Positions 54,265 to 63,611 of a stretch of DNA of 64,000 bases are shown here, one piece after another. Within the stretch, counting starts at the first letter, position 1; each line of letters opens with the position of its first letter. The DNA lies in assembly GCF_000621125.1 (NCBI RefSeq), contig NZ_JHZC01000006.1:1-64000 (forward strand), given 5' to 3'. The position numbers and the translations under genes were made by a program. This stretch comes from Maribacter antarcticus DSM 21422 (lineage in GTDB: Bacteria > Bacteroidota > Bacteroidia > Flavobacteriales > Flavobacteriaceae). The notes below the pieces were generated by a model. That model did no database searches. It worked only from the letters and a program-made list of their open reading frames with translations, and was not told the origin of the DNA.

Positions 54265-54294
54265 TTGTTAAAGAAAAAAGTCTTTGTATCTTTG
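54265..54294 (+). promoter_or_regulatory. rpmH promoter
   Basis: TTG (54265-54267), exactly 19 bases, TATCTTTG (54287-54294): a near-ideal Bacteroidota promoter with a leader of about 50 bases. Confidence 0.7.
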
Positions 54295-54350
54295 CGCCCA
54301 GTTTACAGGTACTTCTGTAAAATATTAAACAATAGAAAAGGTTTTAAGAG

Positions 54351-54518
54351 ATGCCCGGACAAAAAAGAACATACCAGCCCTCAAAGAGGAAGAGAAAAAA
54401 TAAACATGGGTTCAGAGAGCGTATGTCTTCTGTTAATGGAAGAAAAGTTATTGCGAGAAGAAGAGCAAAAGGAAGAAAGAAGTTGACTGTTTCCTCAGAG
54501 CCAAGACATAAGAAATAA
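54351..54518 (+). CDS. rpmH: 50S ribosomal protein L34
   Basis: A 55-residue, very basic protein, [20 protein letters not shown] followed by [20 protein letters not shown] and [15 protein letters not shown], is unmistakable L34. It is too short for many gene callers' cut-offs. Longer open frames over the same bases are out of frame and spurious. It has its own promoter and terminator. rnpA is not next to it, unlike the classical rpmH-rnpA order. Confidence 0.97.
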   Translation: MPGQKRTYQPSKRKRKNKHGFRERMSSVNGRKVIARRRAKGRKKLTVSSEPRHKK

Positions 54519-54546
54519 ATGATTTTATTTTTTTAAAAATATATAA

Positions 54547-54580
54547 GGTGTTACTTTTTTAAAAGTAGCACTTTTTTTTT
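54547..54580 (+). terminator. rpmH terminator
   Basis: GTGTTAC pairs with GTAGCAC (one G-U) around an AT loop, then nine or more T residues. Confidence 0.8.
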
Positions 54581-54592
54581 GCCCTTATCGGA

Positions 54593-54612
54593 CTGAAAGT
54601 TATAACTTTCAG
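54593..54612. promoter_or_regulatory. perfect 20-base palindrome upstream of carB
   Basis: CTGAAAGT TATA ACTTTCAG is a perfect inverted repeat 33 bases before the carB ATG. It could be an operator or a small leader hairpin. No T-run follows, so it is not a terminator. Confidence 0.45.
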
Positions 54613-54645
54613 CAATTTAATTTATTCAAAATAGTAAACAAGAAC

Positions 54646-57498
54646 ATGCCGAAAAGAAAAGATTTAAACTCGATTTTAATTATTGGTTCTGGTCCTATTG
54701 TTATAGGCCAGGCTTGTGAATTTGATTATGCTGGATCACAGTCTTTGCGGTCTTTACGTGAAGACGGGATAGAAACTATTTTAATCAATAGTAATCCAGC
54801 AACGATTATGACCGACCCCTCCATGGCAGATCATATTTACCTAAAGCCGTTAAATACAAAATCGATTATAGAAATTTTAAAGGCACATCCGCAGATTGAC
54901 GCGGTTTTACCTACTATGGGTGGTCAAACTGCTTTGAACTTATGTATTGAAGCTGATGAAAAAGGGATTTGGAAAGATTTTGATGTAGAGTTGATTGGTG
55001 TTGATATTGATGCAATTAATATCACAGAAGATCGTGAGAAGTTTCGTAAATTAATGCTTGAAATTGGCGTAGGCATGGCTCCACAAGCAACGGCTACCTC
55101 TTTTTTGAAAGGAAAGGAAATTGCGCAAGAATTTGGGTTTCCACTAGTGATTAGAGCTTCTTACACGCTAGGTGGAGCTGGAGCTTCTATTGTTTATGAT
55201 CCAAAAGATTTCGATGAACTTTTAAGTATAGGATTAGAAATTTCTCCTATTCATGAAGTCATGATTGATAAGGCCATGATGGGCTGGAAGGAATATGAAT
55301 TAGAGTTATTACGTGATTGTAATGATAATGTGGTGATTATTTGTGCCATAGAAAATATGGATCCCATGGGAATCCATACCGGGGATTCCATTACCGTAGC
55401 ACCCGCTATGACTTTGTCTGATAAAACCTATCAGAAAATGCGCAATATGGCGATACATATGATGCGTAGTATTGGGGATTTTGAAGGTGGGTGTAATGTG
55501 CAGTTTGCTGTTAGTCCAGATGAAAAAGAAGATATTATTGCCATTGAGATAAACCCAAGGGTTTCTAGGTCCTCAGCATTAGCGTCTAAAGCCACTGGTT
55601 ATCCTATCGCAAAAATAGCTACAAAATTAGCTATTGGTTATTCTTTGGACGAGTTACAGAACCAGATCACAAAATCTACTTCGGCACTTTTTGAACCTAC
55701 TTTAGATTATGTTATCGTAAAAATTCCACGATGGAATTTTGATAAGTTTGAAGGTTCTGATAGAACCTTAGGTCTTCAAATGAAATCTGTTGGAGAAGTC
55801 ATGGGAATAGGCCGTTCTTTTCAGGAAGCCTTACACAAGGCAACACAATCCTTGGAAATTAGCAGAAATGGCTTAGGTGCAGATGGCAAAGGATATAGGG
55901 ATTATGACCAAATCATTAGTAAATTAACGATTCCAAGCTGGGATAGGGTCTTTGTTATTTATGATGCGATACAAATGGGTATTCCATTGAGTAGAATTCA
56001 TGAAATTACTAAGATAGATATTTGGTTCTTAAAGCAATATGAAGAGCTATATCAACTTGAAAAAGAGATTTCAAAATACACCATCGCTAGTCTTTCTAAG
56101 GAACTATTATTAGAAGCCAAGCAAAAAGGTTTTGCTGATAGGCAAATTGCCCATATGTTAGATTGTTATGAGAGCGAAGTATATAACAAACGTACAGAAC
56201 TGAATATTAATAGGGTTTACAAATTAGTGGATACCTGTGCGGCTGAGTTTAAGGCAATGACCCCTTATTATTATTCTACTTTTGAAGCAGAAATAGAAAA
56301 ACCAGATGGTACCCGCTATGTAGAGAACGATAGTATCGTTTCTGATAAGAAAAAGATTGTAGTCTTAGGTTCTGGTCCTAATAGAATAGGGCAGGGGATA
56401 GAGTTTGACTATTGCTGTGTACATGGTGTTTTGGCAGCTGCAGAATGTGGTTACGAAACTATAATGATTAATTGCAATCCAGAAACTGTTTCTACAGATT
56501 TTGATACCGCTGATAAGTTGTACTTTGAGCCTGTGTTCTGGGAACATATTTATGATATTATCCGTCATGAAAAACCAGAAGGCGTTATTGTACAATTAGG
56601 TGGACAGACCGCTTTGAAATTGGCAGAAAAGCTTTCGAAATACGGTATTAAGATTATCGGAACTAGTTTCGAATCTTTGGATTTGGCAGAGGATAGAGGA
56701 AATTTTTCAGAACTATTGCTAGAGAATAATATCCCTTTTCCAGAATTTGGCATAGCAGAAACTGCTGAAGAAGCACTAGTACTTTCGGATAAGCTAGATT
56801 TTCCGCTATTAGTCCGGCCTTCATATGTATTGGGTGGACAAGGAATGAAAATTGTTATCAATAAGGAAGAGTTGGAGGAGCATGTGGTAGATTTGCTTCA
56901 TAAAATTCCAAATAATAAACTCTTATTAGATCATTATCTAGATGGAGCAATTGAAGCAGAAGCAGATGCTATTTGTGACGGTAAAGATGTTTATATCATA
57001 GGAATTATGGAACATATAGAGCCATGCGGAATTCACTCTGGTGACTCTAATGCTACTTTACCTCCTTTCAATTTGGGCGAGTTTGTAATGCAGCAAATAA
57101 AAGATCACACAAAGAAGATTGCACTAGCACTCAATACTGTTGGTCTCATCAATATTCAATTCGCCATAAAGGATGATATGGTATATATTATAGAAGCGAA
57201 TCCAAGAGCTTCACGTACGGTTCCCTTTATTGCCAAAGCCTATAAAGAACCGTATGTAAACTATGCAACCAAGGTAATGCTAGGGGAGAAGAAAGTGAAG
57301 GATTTTAATTTCAATCCGCAGTTAGAAGGTTTTGCCATTAAGCAGCCAGTTTTCTCTTTTAATAAATTTCCAAATGTAAATAAAAATTTAGGTCCAGAGA
57401 TGAAGAGTACAGGTGAAAGTATACTTTTTATTGATAGCTTAAAGGATGATGACTTTTATAACCTTTATGCCCGTAGGAAGATGTATTTGAGTAAATAA
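54646..57498 (+). CDS. carB: carbamoyl-phosphate synthase large subunit
   Basis: CarB makes carbamoyl phosphate from bicarbonate, ammonia and two ATP for arginine and pyrimidine synthesis. Two homologous ATP-grasp halves are visible: one opening ILIIGSGPIVIGQACEFDYAG with LPTMGGQTALNL, the other opening VVLGSGPNRIGQGIEFDYCC with VQLGGQTALKLAEKL. At 950 residues it lacks the ~120-residue C-terminal MGS-like regulatory domain of the ~1070-residue E. coli enzyme, where UMP and ornithine act. The frame ends cleanly (YARRKMYLSK) before a terminator, so this is the natural end. carA is not in the window. Confidence 0.96.
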   Translation: MPKRKDLNSILIIGSGPIVIGQACEFDYAGSQSLRSLREDGIETILINSNPATIMTDPSMADHIYLKPLNTKSIIEILKAHPQIDAVLPTMGGQTALNLCIEADEKGIWKDFDVELIGVDIDAINITEDREKFRKLMLEIGVGMAPQATATSFLKGKEIAQEFGFPLVIRASYTLGGAGASIVYDPKDFDELLSIGLEISPIHEVMIDKAMMGWKEYELELLRDCNDNVVIICAIENMDPMGIHTGDSITVAPAMTLSDKTYQKMRNMAIHMMRSIGDFEGGCNVQFAVSPDEKEDIIAIEINPRVSRSSALASKATGYPIAKIATKLAIGYSLDELQNQITKSTSALFEPTLDYVIVKIPRWNFDKFEGSDRTLGLQMKSVGEVMGIGRSFQEALHKATQSLEISRNGLGADGKGYRDYDQIISKLTIPSWDRVFVIYDAIQMGIPLSRIHEITKIDIWFLKQYEELYQLEKEISKYTIASLSKELLLEAKQKGFADRQIAHMLDCYESEVYNKRTELNINRVYKLVDTCAAEFKAMTPYYYSTFEAEIEKPDGTRYVENDSIVSDKKKIVVLGSGPNRIGQGIEFDYCCVHGVLAAAECGYETIMINCNPETVSTDFDTADKLYFEPVFWEHIYDIIRHEKPEGVIVQLGGQTALKLAEKLSKYGIKIIGTSFESLDLAEDRGNFSELLLENNIPFPEFGIAETAEEALVLSDKLDFPLLVRPSYVLGGQGMKIVINKEELEEHVVDLLHKIPNNKLLLDHYLDGAIEAEADAICDGKDVYIIGIMEHIEPCGIHSGDSNATLPPFNLGEFVMQQIKDHTKKIALALNTVGLINIQFAIKDDMVYIIEANPRASRTVPFIAKAYKEPYVNYATKVMLGEKKVKDFNFNPQLEGFAIKQPVFSFNKFPNVNKNLGPEMKSTGESILFIDSLKDDDFYNLYARRKMYLSK

Positions 57499-57518
57499 GG
57501 TACAGCATAAATATTCGT

Positions 57519-57570
57519 AAATCCTCAATAGTCTGATGCTAAATCTGTACTATTGAGGATTTAGTATTTT
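57519..57570 (+). terminator. carB terminator
   Basis: A perfect 14-bp stem (57519-57532 with 57549-57562) around a 16-base loop, followed by AGTATTTTT. Confidence 0.85.
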
Positions 57571-57585
57571 TAACACGGACCTAAT

Positions 57586-58716
57586 TTGATTATTATATTG
57601 GATTTTAAAATAAATGTTTACAACCTATTAATTTTAGCCTCCGTATTCATTGGTGTCACCTTTAGTTTGTTGCTGCTGTTTTCAAAACGTATCAACAAAA
57701 AAGCAAATCGATTTTTAGGATTGGCAGCTTTGGTTATCGTATTATGGAATATTTGGGTATTGAGCCACGATTTGGACTTTTTTAGATATGCTCCGAGATT
57801 TTTTCTAGTTCCTTTAAATTTTTCTCTTGCCTTAGGCCCATTACTATATTTCTATACCAAAAGTATTTCTGATATCAGTTTTACTTTTTCCAAAAACAAT
57901 TGGTTTCATTTTATTCCAGTTTTATTTGAATGTTTGGTACATGTCATCATTTCTTTTGAAGCACTCGATAGAAGTATATTAGCGACTTCCACTAGTGCTT
58001 TTTTTAATTTGATTCCACTTATTCAATTACTAGCAATATGTTCGGTTATTCTGTATAGTAGGTTCGCCTTAAAAGAAATAAAAAAGTATCATATTTGGTT
58101 ACAGGATAACTATAGTAATAGTTCAGAGTATAGTCTAGGCTGGCTTTATCGGTTACTATTTATTTTTGTGGTATTATGGTTTTTATGGATTCCTTATACC
58201 TTGGTCGACTATTTTATGTTCAACTTCCAACTGGGTATTCCTGATTATTATCCCATATACCTTCTCATGTCTGTCATAACTATATGGATTAGTGTCGAAG
58301 CCTATTTAAAACCCGAGGTAGTTTTGCTAGAACCAAAAACTCAGCCGGAAATGGACAAACAAGCTCCGACGGAAGATGTTATACAAAAGGCTAGTTGGCT
58401 TATAGCGCAAATGGAAAGTAACCAGTATTATTTGAATCCAGAACTAACTTTGGCTTCTTTAGCCATCAGTTTAAATATTCATCCGAATAGATTGTCAAAA
58501 ATCATAAATGAAGGTATTAGAAAAAGTTTTTCAGATTTTATAAATGAGTATCGTACGAAAGCTATAGTAGCACGCTTGAATAATCCAAAATATGATCATA
58601 TTACATTTTTGGGTATTTCCTTTGAATGTGGTTTTAACTCGAAAACGACTTTCAATAGGGTATTTAAAGAAGTAATGGGTGTAACGCCATTTGAATATAA
58701 AAAATCGCTCTCGTAG
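57586..58716 (+). CDS. AraC-family regulator with N-terminal membrane sensor
   Basis: The 376-residue protein has about seven hydrophobic helices in residues 1-245 (e.g. LLILASVFIGVTFSLLLLF, FFLVPLNFSLALGPLLYFY, LLFIFVVLWFLWIPYTLV). A C-terminal AraC/XylS domain (about 270-376) with LTLASLAISLNIHPNRLSKI and GISFECGFNSKTTFNRVFKE follows. Membrane-bound AraC regulators of this type are frequent in Bacteroidota; signals are unknown. The start is a TTG (57586 or 57598). The serine hydrolase lipoprotein downstream is a possible target. Confidence 0.9.
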   Translation: MIIILDFKINVYNLLILASVFIGVTFSLLLLFSKRINKKANRFLGLAALVIVLWNIWVLSHDLDFFRYAPRFFLVPLNFSLALGPLLYFYTKSISDISFTFSKNNWFHFIPVLFECLVHVIISFEALDRSILATSTSAFFNLIPLIQLLAICSVILYSRFALKEIKKYHIWLQDNYSNSSEYSLGWLYRLLFIFVVLWFLWIPYTLVDYFMFNFQLGIPDYYPIYLLMSVITIWISVEAYLKPEVVLLEPKTQPEMDKQAPTEDVIQKASWLIAQMESNQYYLNPELTLASLAISLNIHPNRLSKIINEGIRKSFSDFINEYRTKAIVARLNNPKYDHITFLGISFECGFNSKTTFNRVFKEVMGVTPFEYKKSLS

Positions 58717-58832
58717 TACCCTAATCCACTATTTGACCAAGAAATTAGTGCCATATTATAGTTTGGCACGTTTGGTATCGCTTGCTTATATAGGTTTGTC
58801 TAATAATAATTCATCAATCAAAACACACTCCT

Positions 58833-60470
58833 ATGAAAATCAACTTTAAACCTTACCTGGTATTGTTCTTTGTTTTAATTGCTTCTTGCAAAAATGAAGC
58901 TAAACTTTGGTCGCAGCAGTCCAATAAAATTGCTGCAATTCAATTTTCGACGCAAAATTTTTTCGATAAAGAAGCAGCGCTTACTTATGTTTCGAATCTG
59001 CATATAACGGAAGATGAAAATTTAAATATTCTATTTGATTTGGAAGAACCTCTTTTGAAGAGTCTACAAAATTTAGAACCGGAATGGTCTCAAGAGGAAC
59101 TTTTAGAAAAAGGGAATTTTCAGTTTGAAATTTATGTAGATGATAATTTGGCTTATACTCAAAATTTGCAGTCAGGAGCGGGGACTGTCGCGTCTAAAAC
59201 AAAACAATTAAGTTATCGTATTCCATTGATGCATCCAGAACGTATAGATTATTGGGGCTGGTATTTATGGCTTCGATTTATGAAGATGGCAGGCGGACAA
59301 GATAAGTTGTTTGCAGGGGAGCATCAATTAAAAATTAAAATAAGACCTTATCTAAAGTCATCCCACCTAAAAGTAGGATCAATTTTGGCAGAAGGTGAGA
59401 TTCGCGTTTCTGTTTCAGAAATACCAGTACATCAAAATGAAATTGTTGTTCAGCCAATTAAGCCAAATAGTGGCTGGACAGCATCTAAATCAAATTACGA
59501 CAGCACTAAAATTGAGGATCTAAATAAGAAAATTGCTCAGAGTAGATTTGAGGCAATCACCAGTATCGTAGTAATTAAGGAAGGAGAGTTGCTTTTAGAG
59601 GAATATTTTAATGATGCAAATCGTGATTCACTACACAATACACGTTCGGTAGGAAAATCATTTGCCTCTACCATGATGGGGATTGCAATTAATGAGGGCT
59701 ATATTGAAAATGAAAACCTAAGCTTAACTGATTACTATGATCTTAAATCTTTTGATAATTATTCGGAATCAAAAACTAAAGTAACTTTAAAGTCCCTACT
59801 AACTATGAGTTCAGGCTTTGTCGGGGATGATGATGATTATGATTCCCCAGGAAATGAGGAAAACATGTACCCTACAGAAGATTGGGTGAAATTCACTTTA
59901 GACCTTCCTATGGATTCTAAAAAGGAAATAGGTAAGGATTATGACTACTTTACCGCGGGAGTAGTAGTTCTTGGGGATGTAATTCACAAATCCGTTCCTA
60001 AGGGATTGGTTGCTTATAGCGATGAGAAACTTTTTGCACCTTTAGGGATTGAAAAATACAAGTGGCAGTATACGCCAACAAATGTAGGTAATACCGCTGG
60101 TGGATTACAATTACGTTCTTTAGATTATGCCAAATTTGGCCAGCTCTATAAAAACAAGGGTACATGGAAAAACCAACAATTAATTCCTGAAGAATGGGTT
60201 GAAAAGAGTCTTTCAAAACTAGTTGCGCAACCTTATAACGAATCAAGTTTTTACGGTTATTTGTTTTGGAATCGAATATATACGGTTAACGGAAAGGATT
60301 ACGAAGTTTCATTTTGTACGGGCTATGGAGGTAATAAAATTTTTATTTTCAAGGATATCCCTTTTGTAATTGTAATTACTGCCCAAGCATTCGGTTTGCC
60401 TTATGCCCATGCGCAAGTAGATACGATGATGGTAGAGTATATTTTACCTGCTATTTTAGAAATGGATTAA
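58833..60470 (+). CDS. class C beta-lactamase-like serine hydrolase lipoprotein
   Basis: The 545-residue protein has a lipoprotein signal (YLVLFFVLIASCKNE, lipobox IASC). An N-terminal beta-rich domain (about 25-215) that I do not recognise is followed by a class C beta-lactamase/DD-peptidase fold with SxxK at Ser272-Lys275 (TRSVGKSFAS), LLTMSSGFVGDDDD, a YDYFTAGV segment in the Tyr-x-Asn/Ser position and GYGGNKIFIF near the third motif. It is likely an envelope esterase or peptidase rather than a true beta-lactamase. An AraC regulator gene precedes it. Confidence 0.85.
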   Translation: MKINFKPYLVLFFVLIASCKNEAKLWSQQSNKIAAIQFSTQNFFDKEAALTYVSNLHITEDENLNILFDLEEPLLKSLQNLEPEWSQEELLEKGNFQFEIYVDDNLAYTQNLQSGAGTVASKTKQLSYRIPLMHPERIDYWGWYLWLRFMKMAGGQDKLFAGEHQLKIKIRPYLKSSHLKVGSILAEGEIRVSVSEIPVHQNEIVVQPIKPNSGWTASKSNYDSTKIEDLNKKIAQSRFEAITSIVVIKEGELLLEEYFNDANRDSLHNTRSVGKSFASTMMGIAINEGYIENENLSLTDYYDLKSFDNYSESKTKVTLKSLLTMSSGFVGDDDDYDSPGNEENMYPTEDWVKFTLDLPMDSKKEIGKDYDYFTAGVVVLGDVIHKSVPKGLVAYSDEKLFAPLGIEKYKWQYTPTNVGNTAGGLQLRSLDYAKFGQLYKNKGTWKNQQLIPEEWVEKSLSKLVAQPYNESSFYGYLFWNRIYTVNGKDYEVSFCTGYGGNKIFIFKDIPFVIVITAQAFGLPYAHAQVDTMMVEYILPAILEMD

Positions 60471-60725
60471 ATGAAGTTTACAAAAGAGACTGAACTTTAA
60501 CCCTAACACATACTTTTGTTTTTGGAATACTACTTGTCGTTTCAAAAATAATAGGGCTTTTATTTTGCCCTAAGGATTTTATAGAGGACTGATTTTAAGG
60601 ACTTAAATAATTTTATTGATGATGTTTACCTTGCTTTGGTAGTAACTAAAAACGCAGAGGATCGAACCAAAGTAGTTTGTTAAAATCTTATTTTTTTAGT
60701 TACACAATGGCAGTAAGTAAAACGT

Positions 60726-61076
60726 TTAATTAAACCAAACAGCATATCGTTTTCGTCTCAACTCTAAAGCGAGTTTCTCTTCCATTTGTAAGGCTTCGGC
60801 TCTTGTTGCTAACGGTAAGATATGGTTGTAAAGACTACCACGAAGATAGAGTCCATGTTTTTCCACAATAGTTGCAGAAAGCTTATGCCCCTTTTTGTTA
60901 ATATATCCTGTTTTATGTTGCTTAAATCGTTCTGCAGGAGTTTTACTGGTCATGCCTACATATAAACATTCCAATACGCCATTAAACTGTGGGTTAGCCT
61001 CTCTGAACCTTCTATTTTCGGTATAGACACGTTTGCTAAGTTCTATGACATAAACGTGGTATCGGTTTTTAGGCAT
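60726..61076 (-). CDS. stand-alone GIY-YIG nuclease-like protein
   Basis: The 116-residue protein shows YHVYVIELS in the GIY position and CLYVGMTSKTPAERFKQH in the YIG position, with the conserved Arg and His, and a late Glu-rich helix (RAEALQMEEKLALELRRKRY). This is the minimal GIY-YIG fold without extra DNA-binding domains. There is a long insert between the two motifs (TENRRFREANPQFNGV). Cellular role unknown; not UvrC or a homing endonuclease. Confidence 0.8.
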   Translation of the reverse strand: MPKNRYHVYVIELSKRVYTENRRFREANPQFNGVLECLYVGMTSKTPAERFKQHKTGYINKKGHKLSATIVEKHGLYLRGSLYNHILPLATRAEALQMEEKLALELRRKRYAVWFN

Positions 61077-61120
61077 GGTTATTTTATTTTTTTTGAGAGC
61101 TTAGAGAAGTCAACTGTTTA

Positions 61121-62017
61121 TTAATATAATGGTCGTTCAATCATTTTCGTGTATAGAATACGAACATTGCTAATAGGTTTATCCAAACTATCTGTTTGTG
61201 CAGCTGCGATACGATCAACGACATCCATTCCTTTGACCACCTCACCAAAGACGACATAATTTTGATTTAAATGGGGAGCACCGCCATTAGTTTTGTACCT
61301 GTTACGATGGGCTTCCGGATAGGTATAGGGTGTTGTATTAGAAGCAATTAATTTCGTGAAGGAGTCTAACTTTGATTTCATCTCTTTAAAGGCAAGTTCC
61401 AATACTTTTGCTAGTAGTTTGTCTTCCTCGTTTTCTGAGAAATTAAGACTGTCCTTTTGAAGTACTAAGTCGCTGTATGTTTCAAAGTAGGTTTTATATT
61501 TTGGGTTGTTGATTAGGGTATTATATGCTAGCTTATTATTGATTCTTTTTTCTGCTATGACTAAGGAACTGTCAGTATATACTCTTCCTTGAATGATGGT
61601 AAATTGAGTGCCGCTAGATTTCTGCTTTGGGTTAGAATCATTGCCCATTCTGGCGGCATTTATGGCGCCGCGTTTATGAAAAAGATTGGCGTCTATTTCA
61701 GCAGGTAAGGTGTATGGTGTTTCGGGAACTATTGATGGGGTAGCTCTCGTTTCAGAATTGCCAGTCTGCACAAGAGAATTTTCGATAACCCGATGAAAGG
61801 CAATACTATCATAAAAACCTTGCTTCACCAGTTTTATGAAATTATTACGATGCCTTGGGGTTTTGTCTGATAATCGGAACACGATTTCTCCTAGTTCCGT
61901 AGTTAGGGAGACATCTTTGGAGAGGTCACTTTTAATGACCCCTTTCTCTACTTCGGTATCACAGGCAGAAAATAGGACTACTATAAAAAAAACGATTCTT
62001 GACACGCGTTTTTTCAT
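61121..62017 (-). CDS. cyclophilin-type peptidyl-prolyl isomerase lipoprotein
   Basis: From the ATG giving MKKRVSRIVFFIVVLFSAC (lipobox LFSAC), 298 residues are encoded. The cyclophilin core is seen in VSLTTELGEIVFRLSDKTP, HRNNFIKLVKQGFYDSIAFH with RVIENSLVQTG, SSGTQFTIIQG and NYVVFGEVVKGMDVVDRI. A helical insertion of about 75 residues (about 165-240) interrupts the core, a pattern found in Bacteroidota periplasmic isomerases. It is probably attached to the periplasmic face of a membrane and assists protein folding. Confidence 0.9.
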   Translation of the reverse strand: MKKRVSRIVFFIVVLFSACDTEVEKGVIKSDLSKDVSLTTELGEIVFRLSDKTPRHRNNFIKLVKQGFYDSIAFHRVIENSLVQTGNSETRATPSIVPETPYTLPAEIDANLFHKRGAINAARMGNDSNPKQKSSGTQFTIIQGRVYTDSSLVIAEKRINNKLAYNTLINNPKYKTYFETYSDLVLQKDSLNFSENEEDKLLAKVLELAFKEMKSKLDSFTKLIASNTTPYTYPEAHRNRYKTNGGAPHLNQNYVVFGEVVKGMDVVDRIAAAQTDSLDKPISNVRILYTKMIERPLY

Positions 62018-62555
62018 AGTTGCTTTAAAGGTGTGTATGGGTAATCCCAAAGGGTATCTATTCTATTTCGATATGATAATAAACGTCGATTATCCTAATT
62101 ATTTAAGCTGAAAAGATAATTAATTCCATTAGCTATTGCAAGTCTTGACTACTTCCGCTAGCTGTCCTAACATTTATATTTCTGAAAACTAGCACTAGAT
62201 TTTTTGAATTGCTATTTCAAAGGTTCGAAGGCAACCATGTATGTTTTAGTGACTTGGGCAGATAAGAATATAGTTGACGCAGCATACGTTTCTACTAGTG
62301 ATAAAAGCTTCTTGATAGCTGCTGAAACAGACTTTTTGAATTATAGCTTTAAATCGGAAGCTTTTCAATAAAGGTATGATAGGCTTTACAGCGTCTTTGA
62401 CCAAGCCACGAAACCTAATGTTATACTATTGTAAATACTAAAAAAAATAATCTCGGTAGATATGAATATAGGGATTGAAGCTGTTAAGAATAGATCCCCA
62501 AGTTTATACTGAACTAGGTTTTGTGTAAACTTTGGGGTCTACTCTATAAACTGTT
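62018..62555. other. intergenic region between cyclophilin and leuB genes
   Basis: No intact gene was recognised. A plus-strand open frame of about 60 codons ending at 62371 (with ATG at 62237, MYVLVTWADKNIVDAAYV) contains two similar segments, DFLNCYFKG and DFLNYSFKS, and may be the remnant of a repeat protein. Near leuB an imperfect hairpin lies at 62496-62537. Confidence 0.4.
62496..62537 (-). terminator. hairpin downstream of leuB
   Basis: CCCCAAGTTTA pairs with TAAACTTTGGGG (one bulged base) around a 19-base loop. It could terminate leuB, but the T-run is poor. Confidence 0.35.
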
Positions 62556-63611
62556 CTAAATATTCTTAGCCAACCAATCGCCAACTTCGCTAGTTTTGTA
62601 TGCTTTTTCGCCTTCGGAAAGGTCTTCTGTTACAATGTTCTCAGCCAATGATTTATTGACTACATCACGAATAGCTTGCGCTTCTTCGGTCAAATCCATA
62701 TCCTCAAAAAGCATAGCGGCAGATAATACGGTCGCTAACGGATTCGCAATATCCTTACCAGCAGCTTGCGGGTAAGACCCATGTATTGGTTCGTAGAGCG
62801 ATACTTTGTTTCCTACGGAGGAGGAAGGCATTAACCCCATAGAGCCAGAAATTACGGAAGCTTCATCCGTTAAAATATCGCCGAATAGGTTTGCAGTTAT
62901 GATAACGTCGTATCCTTTTGGCCATTGAATTAATCGCATGGCTACCGCATCGATAAATTCATAGGTAACCTCCACGTCTGGATAATCCTTTTCCATGCGT
63001 TGGACCGTTTCGCGCCATAATCTGGAAGACTCCAAAACATTAGCTTTATCTACACAGCATAGTTTTTTAGAGCGTTTTAACGCCATTTCAAAACCTTTTT
63101 TAGCCAAACGCTCTATTTCAAAACGTTGGTAGGTCATGGTGTCAAAAGCAGTTTCTCCGTCGTCTTTTCTGCCACGTTCGCCAAAATAAACACCGCCAGT
63201 AAGTTCGCGTAGAATAATAAGGTCTGTACCTTCTATACGATCTCTTTTTAAGGGTGATTTGTCAATCAAGGATGGAAAGGTAAACGTAGGGCGTACGTTT
63301 GCAAAAAGACCAAGCTTCTGTCTCATTTTCAATAAACCCTGTTCGGGTCGTACTTTGGCAGAAGGGTCATTGTCAAATCGCGGATGGCCAATAGCACCAA
63401 AAAGGACAGCATCTGCATTGGCACAGATTTCATGGGTTTCGTCTGGGTATGGTTCACCAACAGCATCTATCGCTGCCGCTCCAGTCAAGGCAGGCTGCCA
63501 GGTAATAGTGTGGTTGTATTTAGTAGCAACGACATCGCATACTTTAACTGCTTGGGCTATTACTTCCGGGCCAATTCCATCTCCGGCCAAAAGGGCTATG
63601 TTTAGTTTCAT
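62556..63611 (-). CDS. leuB: 3-isopropylmalate dehydrogenase
   Basis: LeuB oxidises and decarboxylates 3-isopropylmalate with NAD in leucine synthesis. The 351-residue protein has LLAGDGIGPEVIAQAVKV, the substrate-binding segment LRELTGGVYFGERG, NLFGDILTDEASVISGSMG and the NAD-binding YEPIHGSYPQAAGKDIANP. It is full length. A leuA-type gene lies upstream in the same direction, consistent with a leu operon continuing beyond the window. Confidence 0.96.
   Translation of the reverse strand: MKLNIALLAGDGIGPEVIAQAVKVCDVVATKYNHTITWQPALTGAAAIDAVGEPYPDETHEICANADAVLFGAIGHPRFDNDPSAKVRPEQGLLKMRQKLGLFANVRPTFTFPSLIDKSPLKRDRIEGTDLIILRELTGGVYFGERGRKDDGETAFDTMTYQRFEIERLAKKGFEMALKRSKKLCCVDKANVLESSRLWRETVQRMEKDYPDVEVTYEFIDAVAMRLIQWPKGYDVIITANLFGDILTDEASVISGSMGLMPSSSVGNKVSLYEPIHGSYPQAAGKDIANPLATVLSAAMLFEDMDLTEEAQAIRDVVNKSLAENIVTEDLSEGEKAYKTSEVGDWLAKNI

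Noticed and set aside
54265..54486. 73-codon open frame starting in the rpmH promoter
   Set aside because: It begins with the -33 TTG of the promoter and runs out of frame over rpmH, whose product is unmistakable.
58763..58798. Sigma-54-like promoter before the serine hydrolase gene (TGGCACG ... TTGC)
   Set aside because: The distance between the two half-sites is several bases too long for a -24/-12 promoter.
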